Origin: Anaerococcus obesiensis ph10
GTDB taxonomy: Bacteria > Bacillota > Clostridia > Tissierellales > Peptoniphilaceae
Assembly (NCBI RefSeq): GCF_000311745.1
Contig: NZ_HE978532.1
Coordinates: 491,774-555,773 of the forward strand
DNA length: 64,000 nucleotides
Direction of reading: 5' to 3'
The position numbers were made by a program, and so were the translations under genes. The notes beneath the pieces are model-generated. The model was given only the letters and a program-made list of their open reading frames with translations, had not been told where the DNA came from and made no database searches. Positions 35,764-45,400 of the stretch are shown here, in pieces; position 1 is the stretch's first letter; each line of letters starts with the position of its first letter.

Positions 35764-36021
35764 TCACATCTATATTCACAATAATCTTCTTTTAAAATAA
35801 TTAGAATCAAATACAATTTATGATATTGTTGAATTTTACAAATTTATTGGCACTTTTAAGTAAATATATACTCCATTATTACTTCACATCTATCTTCACA
35901 CAGATTTCATTTTAATTCACATCTAGATACAGTTATTTTTGATAAAACATTGAAATATTAATGTTCTATTAATTTATTGAGCAAACAATCATAATTATAT
36001 GTCTTCACATCTGTCTTCACA
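35764..36021. repeat. three (plus one partial) copies of a 17-bp repeat TCACATCTRTMTTCACA
   Basis: Copies at 35764-35780, 35884-35900 and 36005-36021, partial at 35917-35929. Start-to-start spacing of the full copies is 120 and 121 bp. Each contains TCACA twice as a direct half-repeat. They lie in a 512-bp convergent intergenic region otherwise without features. Confidence 0.55.
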
Positions 36022-36113
36022 TTTGTATTAACATTAATCATTTTTAAAAACATAAAGCTAATTTAATTATATAATTTTACTATAAATTTATTAATCCAAT
36101 AAAAGTTATATCA

Positions 36114-37634
36114 TTACATATGATTTTTTAATACATCGATCATAGAATACATGACATCAATAACACTATATTTAGCAAAATCCTTATTAATATTTATCAT
36201 GTACACATATTTATTTCCTATTTTGGATTGATATAATATCCCTTTATCTTTGAGTCCATTTAAATATTTATAAGATGTATTTCTATGAATATTTAAATTA
36301 TTTACAATTTCATTAACTGTAGCTGTTTTGTGTGCTAAAATGAATTCAAGTATATTCCTTTCTATTTCATTTTTTATATCAAAGCTATCAATAATGGAAG
36401 TATCCCAAAGAGTAAATTCAAACTTATCAATTTCAGTAATTAAAGATGGATATCTATATTTATTATATTCTACAGCTTCCATTATTTTAGGCACCCCAGA
36501 TCCAGCCTTTTCACATAAATTTACCAATCTAAATATTTCCTGTATATAATAATTTCTAGGTTTAGAATGCTCCCCTTTGAAAAAATCAAGTTTACTTATT
36601 CTAAGAGAGCCACCATTCTTAAATGTTATATTATCAGAATATCTAGTTATAACTATCCCTAAATCAACTTGATAATCACAATGTATTATAGAGTTTACTA
36701 AAGCCTCTCTAATTGCAATTTTAAATTTAGAAGATGATTTTCTAGTTATAGAATCAGACAATATCTCTGAAGATTCGTTTACAGTAAGATACAATTTGTC
36801 TGCAGTTTTATTAAAAAAATTATATAAATTATCCTCTCCCCATGTTCCATCATATATCAATCTGTCAATAAAACCGTAATTCTTGTTATTGCCTTTTTTA
36901 CTAATATATTCAACATTATAGTGAGGTAAATATTCTTTAATAGAAGTATGTTTTCCAAAAACTAATAGACCTGCTACTGTAGGTTCAATATCACTATTCT
37001 GTCTTGATTGTCTTAAAGCATTAATTTTAATGAGAAATTCGATATTACTTAGTTTATTAAAAGGATGTTCAGGTTTTCCTTTCTCAAACTTATACCTATA
37101 TTCATTAATAGTATCAATATCAAAATCATTTATAGAATAACCTTTTATAATTTTGCTATCAAAAGATATTTCGAGAGAATCTCTTATCATCATCTCTATA
37201 GTCTTTCTATCACATAAATAATCATCTCTTCCAATTCTTCTATAAGTATATCTATCATTATCTTTTAAAAAGATTGGCATTTCAGAATAACTCATCTTAG
37301 GTATAGGAACTATCAATAAATCTATATCCTTATTTTTATATTTTATTTCTTTTACATCATTAAAATCAATGGGATTATAATTTATAGCTTTTGGTTGCAG
37401 TAATAAGTCATACATTCTACTTTTTACTTTATCTATATTTTTAACACCAACTGCTTCGAATTTGCCGTCTGCAATTTCTTTAACGCCTAAAATTAAATAT
37501 CCACCATCAGTATTAGCAAAGGCACTTATAGTTTCCAATGCATCTTTAGGAAAATCATTTTTTGCTTCTTTAAATTCTATATGTTCATCTTCGCCATTTT
37601 TAATTGCCTTATCTAAAAATTTATCAAAATTCAT
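36114..37634 (-). CDS. AlbA_2/Schlafen-type regulator with C-terminal ATP-binding and HTH domains
   Basis: COG2865-type protein. Start at 37634 (MNFDKFLDKAIKNGE) has AGGAGA upstream and is ATG; a TTG 21 bases earlier is less likely. 506 aa: AlbA_2 domain (about residues 10-130, EHIEFKEAKNDFPKDALETI, FANTDGGYLILGVKE), a GHKL-like ATP-binding region (about 300-400; REALVNSIIHCDYQ and EKAGSGVPKIMEA), and a C-terminal winged helix (about 430-490; TVNEIVNNLNIHRNTSYKYL). Such proteins are common in accessory regions, and their role is often unknown. Stands alone in an AT-rich stretch. Confidence 0.82.
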   Translation of the reverse strand: MNFDKFLDKAIKNGEDEHIEFKEAKNDFPKDALETISAFANTDGGYLILGVKEIADGKFEAVGVKNIDKVKSRMYDLLLQPKAINYNPIDFNDVKEIKYKNKDIDLLIVPIPKMSYSEMPIFLKDNDRYTYRRIGRDDYLCDRKTIEMMIRDSLEISFDSKIIKGYSINDFDIDTINEYRYKFEKGKPEHPFNKLSNIEFLIKINALRQSRQNSDIEPTVAGLLVFGKHTSIKEYLPHYNVEYISKKGNNKNYGFIDRLIYDGTWGEDNLYNFFNKTADKLYLTVNESSEILSDSITRKSSSKFKIAIREALVNSIIHCDYQVDLGIVITRYSDNITFKNGGSLRISKLDFFKGEHSKPRNYYIQEIFRLVNLCEKAGSGVPKIMEAVEYNKYRYPSLITEIDKFEFTLWDTSIIDSFDIKNEIERNILEFILAHKTATVNEIVNNLNIHRNTSYKYLNGLKDKGILYQSKIGNKYVYMININKDFAKYSVIDVMYSMIDVLKNHM

Positions 37635-37831
37635 TATTAAATTCTCCTGACTCAAAAACTATGTTTTACTAAATAAAAGACCTAATTAAATTTATTTCAA
37701 ATACAATCCAATACTGGTTTTGGATATGATATTATAAAGTATCGAATTAATTATTATATTAATTTTTTATTTATCTTTGACCATTATCTAGCTTATATTA
37801 AATATACTATAGATTAAAATTTTATTCTATA

Positions 37832-38773
37832 TTAATTAAGAAACAGTAACTTAAAAGGAAAATCTAAAAAACTATCAGAATTCATTAGTTTTTTTAATAT
37901 ATTTTTAAATTTATCTTTATAACGGAATACAAAAAGACAATAAATAATTAAGATTATAAAAATTCTATCAACACCGAGGAAAAATATTTTTACAAAATTT
38001 GGAAACTTATTTATATCATCTATAGCTAAAAACCTATATAAATCAAGAGTAATTTTAGAGTTTTGTGTTAGTATGATTAATATATAAATAAATAAATTAA
38101 GAAAAGCTAGTATTATTCTCATAAATGCAAATTTATCCTTTAGTTCTTGCTTTCTTATTGAATTTATAATTAATGTTTCTTTAAATATGTATTTATAAAT
38201 TGAACTACAGTTATCATAATTAATACATAATGAAATAAAGGCGAATAACAAGGATATTATTTGCCAATTATTAATACTTATTATTCCAGCTAAATAAATC
38301 CATGAACCATATATTATTAATTCTTTGTAAGATATGCATAAAATATACTTTCTTATAAAATCAAATAACTTAAAGAAAAATAATATAAAAATCATTGAAT
38401 TAATGTATGATAAAATTACACAAATCTTATATATAAGCCCATAACTTTCATATTTATAAATTATATTGATCAAAATTTTTATATATAAAAATATAAAAAG
38501 TAAAAGAACAGTATTAGAATAATCCATAATTTCTTCATAAATTAATTTATTTTTCTTAAAAATTTTAGAACTTTTAATTTTTTTATCCATATATTTTTTA
38601 AAAGCTAATACAATTATTAATATAATAATTAATAATATAGCATATATCTTGTCAGTATTTTGTAAATTATTAAAAAATATATACAAAATGAAATTAATAC
38701 ACAACAAGAAAATCCATAAAATCGTATTAGCTATAATATAATTTTTACAGTAATTTTTTTTATTTGAATTCAT
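37832..38773 (-). CDS. polytopic membrane protein of unknown function
   Basis: 313 aa, extremely rich in Ile, Leu, Phe, Asn and Lys, with about eight hydrophobic segments. No family recognised. Base composition is even more AT-rich than that of neighbouring core genes, which suggests recent acquisition. A ribosome site (GGAGGA) is present, and the reading frame is long and open, so I take it as real. Confidence 0.6.
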   Translation of the reverse strand: MNSNKKNYCKNYIIANTILWIFLLCINFILYIFFNNLQNTDKIYAILLIIILIIVLAFKKYMDKKIKSSKIFKKNKLIYEEIMDYSNTVLLLFIFLYIKILINIIYKYESYGLIYKICVILSYINSMIFILFFFKLFDFIRKYILCISYKELIIYGSWIYLAGIISINNWQIISLLFAFISLCINYDNCSSIYKYIFKETLIINSIRKQELKDKFAFMRIILAFLNLFIYILIILTQNSKITLDLYRFLAIDDINKFPNFVKIFFLGVDRIFIILIIYCLFVFRYKDKFKNILKKLMNSDSFLDFPFKLLFLN

Positions 38774-38871
38774 GATATCCTCCTTTGCCTCATTTCCTAT
38801 ATAATAAATACAAATTATTAATAAAATATGTAGAAGAAAAATAATTTTTAACCATTTTTAATTATTCCCAA

Positions 38872-38909
38872 CAAAAAACTACCCCGCCAAGCAAGGTAGT
38901 TTGTTTTTT
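38872..38909 (-). terminator. terminator of the pilin genes
   Basis: AAACTACC and GGTAGTTT pair around CCGCCAAGCAA, with poly-T on the minus strand, 12 bases after the minor-pilin stop. Confidence 0.85.
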
Positions 38910-38920
38910 CTTATTATATT

Positions 38921-40168
38921 TTATTCTTTAGCCCTTACAAATTTTACACCAACTCCTATCATTAGTAGGCCTAGTAGTAGGATTAAGTAGATTGTTGCGT
39001 CGCCGGTTTTTGCCATGGCGTCTACTCTTTTGCTTAGTCTGTTGTTTCCTCCTTTTGGGCCTGGGGTTGTTGGTTTGTAGTTTTTAACTTTGATTGTTTT
39101 GTTTGATGAAGTTTCTCCAATTGTAAAATCTACTGCGTCTAATTCTGGAACGTAGCCTTGTGGGGCTTTTGTTTCAATTAGTCTGTAGTCGCCGTAAGGG
39201 AGATTTTTTGTTTTAAATTCTCCGTTTTCGCCACTTGTTAGGGTGTAGACTTTTCCGTTTTCTTCCAAGTCTTTGTAGCCATCTTTGGTTTTTTCTTGAA
39301 CTTTAAAGATTGCCCCTTTAAGTGGATCGTTGTTAGTTCCGTCGATTTTTTGGAATGAGAAATAATTTTCTGGTTTGTCTTTTTCATTTAAAAGCTCAAT
39401 ACTTCCTGATCTTTTAAATTCACTTTCTTTTCCGACGTTTTTTTCATAACCTTTTAGAGGTTTTGTTTCTTTGAACTTTACCTCTTCTTCTAAGCCAAAT
39501 AATTTAATTTGACCTTTTTGGTCTGTGAAAATTTCTGTTATCTTCCCATTTGGGGAGTAGGTCAATTGTTCGTTGCCCTTGTCATCCTTAATTTTGTTAA
39601 ATTTAAGAATCTCTCCCTTTTTATTTACCACAACAAATCCAACTCCTGCAAGAACTTTTTTCTCTGGGTCATCCCCATCCCTTTTTGTAAGTGTTAGGGT
39701 ATCAGGAGCTTTTTTTGGATAAATTGTTAGAGGATTTTCAGTATTTTCGTCAATGATTGCTAGGAAAGGAATATATGGTCTTGATGGATCATCTGACCTG
39801 TATCTTAAAAGATATACTCCCTTTTCCAAGCCTTCAATTAAAGCAAAATACATCCCATTTTTTTCTTTAGATTTGTTAGAAGTTTTCATTTCTCCCAAAT
39901 CTTTTGAAATTTCCTCATCATACTTGTCCTTATAAGAATTTATAAGGTCAAGTTGTTTTTCTGGTTTTTCGATATTTTCGATTTTACCATCAGGTACTTT
40001 CCAATAATCAACATAATCAACTACGATTTGTTTGGAATTTTCATCAGTATAATTTGTATTAATTCTTAGGCTATTTCCGCTTTCAGCATAAGCCAAAAGA
40101 GGAGCAACTAGCTGTAATATTACCATAAGAAATATGGAAGATATTAAATTTTTATTGAACTTTTTCAT
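38921..40168 (-). CDS. minor (basal) pilin, Cna-B/SpaA type, with unusual sorting motif
   Basis: 415-aa surface protein. Signal peptide residues 1-28; an N-terminal region ending in LTIYPKKAPD, a YPK motif that can serve as acceptor Lys; then two Cna-B domains (TLTLTKRDGDD...; FSFQKIDGTNNDPLKGAIF with E-box LIETKAPQGY). The C-terminus has a membrane helix and RAKE tail, but the sorting motif reads MAKTG instead of LPXTG (about residue 386). 24 bases after the major pilin gene. By position and size it is probably the wall-anchoring minor pilin. Confidence 0.85.
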   Translation of the reverse strand: MKKFNKNLISSIFLMVILQLVAPLLAYAESGNSLRINTNYTDENSKQIVVDYVDYWKVPDGKIENIEKPEKQLDLINSYKDKYDEEISKDLGEMKTSNKSKEKNGMYFALIEGLEKGVYLLRYRSDDPSRPYIPFLAIIDENTENPLTIYPKKAPDTLTLTKRDGDDPEKKVLAGVGFVVVNKKGEILKFNKIKDDKGNEQLTYSPNGKITEIFTDQKGQIKLFGLEEEVKFKETKPLKGYEKNVGKESEFKRSGSIELLNEKDKPENYFSFQKIDGTNNDPLKGAIFKVQEKTKDGYKDLEENGKVYTLTSGENGEFKTKNLPYGDYRLIETKAPQGYVPELDAVDFTIGETSSNKTIKVKNYKPTTPGPKGGNNRLSKRVDAMAKTGDATIYLILLLGLLMIGVGVKFVRAKE

Positions 40169-40192
40169 AGTAACTCCTCTATTTAGTTAATA

Positions 40193-42292
40193 TTATGCTT
40201 GTTCTTTGTTAGCTTTCATTTTGTAAGCTGCAAGTCCCATAATCATAAGACCAGCTACTACAAAGATGATTGAACCGATTCCACCTGTTTGTGGGATTGT
40301 TAAGTTTCTATTTTCAACTTTCATAGCTGATGTTCCTTCAGCTGCTATCTTGTCTTTACCATCTTGGTTCTTAGTAAATTCAATATTACCTTCAGATGCC
40401 CAAGAATCAGCGCTTATTATAAATTCTTTTTCTTCTTTTATTTCAGCGTATCCTTCTGGAGCTTTTGTTTCTTTTAGATAATATTTTCCATCTTTAAGAC
40501 CGTCGATTGCAAATTGTCCATTTTCGTTAGAAACTAATTTTACTAAATTAGCATCTTTAGCATCAGTAGACCATTCATATTTTGTGTTTAGTTTGTCATA
40601 AGCTGCTTTTACTTTTGGATATTGTGCATCAGCTTTAGCTTGGTCTTTGTCAGCTATATATTGATCGTAGATAGCTTTTTCTTTTGTATATTCTTGTCTA
40701 TCATTAGCTGCTTGTTCAGCTGATTTTTGAACTAAATATTGAGTTTTGTCAGCGTTCATTACTACGAATTCTGCTCCAGCTAATCTTTCATTAGTTTTTT
40801 CATCAAGTTTTACGAATTTTTTACCGTGTTGAACAACTTTTGGTTCTTTTGGGTTTACTTCTTTATTGTTACCTTTGTAGTTTACAACTTTAATTGTACC
40901 TTGTTCAGTAACTTCATAAGAAGTTTCTTCGCCTTCTTGTCTGTTAATTTCTACTGGTTTGTATGATTTTTCATCATTAAGATTTTCCCATGTATGTGTT
41001 GGGTTGTCTTTATTAATTGTTACAGGATCTCCAACTGCTTCTCCAGTAGATGCATCATAAAGTTGGAATGTTGCTGATTCGCCATCTGCAAATGTTCCAT
41101 TATCCCATTCTTTTTTTACAGTTATTTTCTTATCTTTTGGTTTTGTTGTTTTTGGAGTATTTCCTCTTTTTTGATCGTTACCATAGAAGAAGTCAACGTC
41201 GTTTGATTCAGGAATATTAACGATAGCTTTTTCGTTAAGTGTTGCTGAATATTCAAGAGCTACTAAGTGTTTATCTTTTCCATTAACTTTTGCAAGACCT
41301 TTTTCTGTTAATGATACGTAGAATCCTGTTGCATCATTCTTTTCAATTGTATAATCTTCTGCAGCTGCTGCTTTTCCATCAATAAATACTTTTAAGTCTT
41401 GATTGTATGTTAAACCAGCTGTCATACTATCTTGCCAGTATGCTGTTTGATAAGATGTGTTTTCTTTAAATAGAGTTTCTACTCTATAGTCAAGTTTATC
41501 GCCTATTTGATGATCTTTTTTATCTTTATTTATAGTTTCTTGATCTCTTTTGTTATTTAGAGCATCAGTTTTTGCTGCATCTCCAGTATTAAATTCGTCT
41601 TTATAGTCTTTTACAACTTCTGGTGCTTCTGCATCAGTGTTCTTTGGATATAAATGTAGAACATTTCCACCCATAATTGTTGCTGGAAGAACTATTGCTG
41701 AAGGTATAGCTTTACCTTCTTTACTTAATGTTTTGTTGTTTTCTTTGTATGTTGATTTTTCAAGATTTTCAACGATTACAAATTTAGTATCTTTAACTTT
41801 ATCTCCGTCTTTGTCAAGGAATTGAGTTAAATCAATACTTCCTGTACCATTAGCAGTTGTCATTTTTTCAGCAACTTTTTGATAAGCTTTTGTTGTATCA
41901 ATTTCTTTTGAAGGATATTTTTTATTTAATTCTTCTCCAGTTACTGTTCCTGCTGTTCCTGCTGGTACTTCTTTGTAAACTTCAAAGTAAACATTAGCTA
42001 CTTCTTTAGATTTTTCTCCAAAGAATTTTTGAATTTCTGTGATCTTTCCACCATTTGTTCTATTTTGTTCTGGATCCCAATTTGCTAAATCAGCTGAATC
42101 CATAACAATTTTGTGGATGTCAATTGTTGAAGTTGTTGAAGCTTCTGCTTCATCAGCTGGTGCGCCTTCTTTTGTTGTTGGCTTTTGAGTGCCTTTGTAA
42201 TATTGGTCAGCGCTAGCATTTACAAAAGGTGCTGCAACTATTCCGAACACCATTGCGAATGCTGTTAAAAATGACAAAATTTTGTGTTTCAT
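40193..42292 (-). CDS. major pilin, SpaA/FimA type
   Basis: 699-aa pilus shaft subunit. Signal peptide 1-28. Residues 50-215 form the N-terminal domain, ending in the pilin motif VLHLYPKN whose Lys (residue 217) should be joined by a class C sortase to the next subunit's Thr. Then isopeptide-type domains, a Cna-B domain (WDNGTFADGESATFQLYD) and a last SpaA domain with E-box LKETKAPEGYAEI. Sorting signal IPQTG, membrane helix and KANKEQA tail at the end. Separate from the tip gene by 193 bp with a strong hairpin and a candidate own promoter (TTGAAA-N17-TGATAA). Confidence 0.93.
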   Translation of the reverse strand: MKHKILSFLTAFAMVFGIVAAPFVNASADQYYKGTQKPTTKEGAPADEAEASTTSTIDIHKIVMDSADLANWDPEQNRTNGGKITEIQKFFGEKSKEVANVYFEVYKEVPAGTAGTVTGEELNKKYPSKEIDTTKAYQKVAEKMTTANGTGSIDLTQFLDKDGDKVKDTKFVIVENLEKSTYKENNKTLSKEGKAIPSAIVLPATIMGGNVLHLYPKNTDAEAPEVVKDYKDEFNTGDAAKTDALNNKRDQETINKDKKDHQIGDKLDYRVETLFKENTSYQTAYWQDSMTAGLTYNQDLKVFIDGKAAAAEDYTIEKNDATGFYVSLTEKGLAKVNGKDKHLVALEYSATLNEKAIVNIPESNDVDFFYGNDQKRGNTPKTTKPKDKKITVKKEWDNGTFADGESATFQLYDASTGEAVGDPVTINKDNPTHTWENLNDEKSYKPVEINRQEGEETSYEVTEQGTIKVVNYKGNNKEVNPKEPKVVQHGKKFVKLDEKTNERLAGAEFVVMNADKTQYLVQKSAEQAANDRQEYTKEKAIYDQYIADKDQAKADAQYPKVKAAYDKLNTKYEWSTDAKDANLVKLVSNENGQFAIDGLKDGKYYLKETKAPEGYAEIKEEKEFIISADSWASEGNIEFTKNQDGKDKIAAEGTSAMKVENRNLTIPQTGGIGSIIFVVAGLMIMGLAAYKMKANKEQA

Positions 42293-42418
42293 AATTTTCT
42301 CCTTTTTATTTTTTTGTCAATTTGCCTTGATATGTTTTGGCTTTCGCCTTATCAATTATGTATAATCTGTATTTCAAGATTTATACTAGAAACATTCCTA
42401 CATTTATAATAACCCAAG

Positions 42419-42448
42419 CTTGCAAGAAAATTTTATTTTTCTTGCAAG
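42419..42448. terminator. perfect 12-bp hairpin between tip adhesin and major pilin genes
   Basis: CTTGCAAGAAAA and TTTTCTTGCAAG pair around a 6-base loop 38 bases after the tip stop codon. There is no poly-T on the minus strand, so it may attenuate or set RNA ends rather than end transcription fully. It would help make far more shaft than tip message. Confidence 0.6.
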
Positions 42449-42485
42449 TTATTATTAGGTTTATTACCGAAAATTTTTAGACATC

Positions 42486-45400
42486 TTATACTATAAGTTT
42501 ATCTTTTCTTTTTGAATAGGTCAATACTGCGACAAACATTATTATTAGTCCTAGGATTGTGTATCCTATCCAAACTCCAGGGCCTCCTGTGTGAGGATAT
42601 TCTGCCTTTTTGTTTGTTACTAAAACTCTATTTGTATCCGAATTTTCTTTATTTTTATCTTGAATATTCAAATCAATTTTAGAAATCTTATTGTCCTTCT
42701 TATCCTTATATATTATTTTACCATTTTCTACATCAAATTTGAAGACTATTTTTTCAACAAGTGCGTAACCTTCTGGTGCTTTTGTTTCGACAATTTGGTA
42801 TTCGCCATTTGGAATTTTTTCAAATTCAAATTGACCTTGGGCATTGGATGTAACTTTCCATTTATCTTCTTCTTTGTTGATTTTTGGCAAAAATTCTGTT
42901 CCGTCTTTTGTTAGTGGAACGAAATTTCCATTGTCATTTTTTCTACGAATTTCAAATTCTGCTCCAGCAAGTGCCTTGTCTGGTTTATCGGCGTCTACTT
43001 TTTTGAAGTAGATGTCTGGGTTTTTGATATTGGCGATGTCTAATGTTATTAGATTGACGTCACGGTCTAGATATTTACCATCGTACTGTGTCATAGCGAC
43101 ATTGTTTTTGCCCACTGTTATTTGCGTTGCTTTTTCCAGATATTTATCTAGGATTTGTTTTGTATCATTTTCGCCAAATTCTACTTTACCACTTGTTTTA
43201 TTGATTGTGCCGATTTGGTAGGTTGCTTTTGCTCCTACTCTACCTTCGTCTTTGTATGGCATATCCACAATAAATTGATAGTATTTTTCTTTTTCTTCTT
43301 GTGGGGTTTGTCCTTGTTCTGATCCTACTGGTTTATTTTTATCTTCTTCCTTGTATGGAGGTGTGATTGTTAAGGTCAAGTTTGGACTAGCTCCACCGTT
43401 GATTGCAACTTTATAAGAAGTGTTATCTTTATTTCCTATCTGATTTGCTCCATCGCCTGCTACTAATCTTACTTTTGTATTTGCTTGACTTAGTTTTAGT
43501 GATGGGTCTGTGGATTCTAGGATTAGTTTTGTTTTCTTTATGTCGCTTGGTTTTGCTTTGATGGTTATTTTTTGTCTAAATGTTTTGTTTTCTTTGTCTA
43601 TTCCGATAATTTCTGTGTCAAGATTTTCTGGCTTGTTGCCATTTTGTTTGTAGGTTATATTTTCTACAGTTTTCATCTTGTCATTTTTATCATCGAATGA
43701 GTTTAGCCATTTGACTTTACCATCTCTTGTTACTTCAAGTTTCCAAACTGCGTCAGATTTGGTGTAGCCTTTTGGAGCTTTTCTCTCTGTTAGAGTATAT
43801 TTTCCTGCTGGAAGATTATTAAATAAGATTGTTCCATCTTTTTCTAATGTTCCTATATTAGGTGTGTATTTATCATCATTATCTTTTTCTAGTAGGAACT
43901 CTGCTCCTTTGATACTTTGTCCATTTTCGTCAGTTTTTCTTACTCTTATTTCTGCTTTCTTGTAGTTTTCTATGATTTGTTTATTGTTTTTTATTTCTAC
44001 AATATTTCCTTTTTCATCTACTTTGAAAGAAGAAACTTCTTTTGCTGGCAAGTCGTAATGTTCATTATCAGGTGTGACGGTTTCTATAACTCTGTACGTA
44101 CCTTCGGATAATCCTTCCCAAGAAAATACTCCGTTATCGTCTGATATTCTTGTTGAATTATTTACTTCGTCCCATGATAAGCCATTTTGTTTTTGGAGTT
44201 TGAATGTTGCTCCTCCTAAAACTCTTCCTATGCCTAAATCTTTGAGAGATTCTGGATTTTCGCTTGATTGGTCTACTACATTTGATAAAACTCCACCGTC
44301 AATTTTTACAAATTCTATTTTGTTTTTGAAGTTTAGAAGTTTTAATTCTTTGTTAGCATCTCCAATCGCTTCAGGATTAAAGAATTCTGAGAAGGTTTCG
44401 AAATGATCTGTGTGTGTTCGTGTGTAACCATAATAGTCTTTCTTATTATATACCGCCTCTGATGTTGTCTTTAGTGATTGAGCTTTTCCTTCCAATTCTC
44501 CTTTGATTTCTATAACGTAGGTTGCATCGTTTGGATATCCATTTTTATTAATTACACTATTAAATTCAATTCTATCGGTTAATGTATTGTCTTTTGTAAT
44601 TTGATAATATCTCCATCTTCTAGCAGAATAATCATATTTTCTATAGTCATAACCGTCATAGTAATTAACTTCAGTGTGAACTCTCCTAGCGTATACATCA
44701 TAGTCATATTTCGAATCGCTTACTAATTCTAAGTCATCTTCGTTTATATCGTAAGAATCTGGCAAGTCTCCATTTTGCCATCCCTGTGTAGCATTATTCA
44801 CAGTTTTGTGGCTTCCTGAACCAGTTTTAACATAGGTTTTTACTGATAGGTTCTCATTTATCTTGATATATTTATCTGTTGTAAATGATAGACTCTTATT
44901 CCAAATATTACTGTTCCAAGGATTTAGATAAAGAATTGCTGTAAAGGTCTTTTGATCTGGATCAAGTCTTAGCATATATGATGATATAGCTGTATCTGGA
45001 TTTTGGTATCCGTCGTATTCCTCTTCAGCATTGTATCCTCTATAGTTTATATTTATAGAATCTGAATAATGATAATTTGTATTTGTTTTATCGGTGTTAT
45101 TTCCTATGTTTACATCGACTGTTATGTCTTGTGTATGGTCTACAACTCTTCTGTTTGGGAAGATTTGCATAAACATTGACATAAAGTCTGGTCTGTAGTC
45201 GCCTACGTATTTTGTAAAGGTATAGGTGATTGATTTTCTATCAGAATTTATTTTTGCCTCAGCAAGTTTTCCAGCAGGTCCGATTATATCAAATTGTGAA
45301 TCTGGATTTTTTCCTTTGTTATCATTATCTTTAAATATTCCATCTAAATCTACATTTTCTGAGAAATGGATTGTGAAGTAATCTCCAGGTTTAATTTCTT

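Noticed and set aside
35764-36021. CRISPR-like repeats
   Set aside because: Only three 17-bp copies, spacing over 100 bp and no cas genes.
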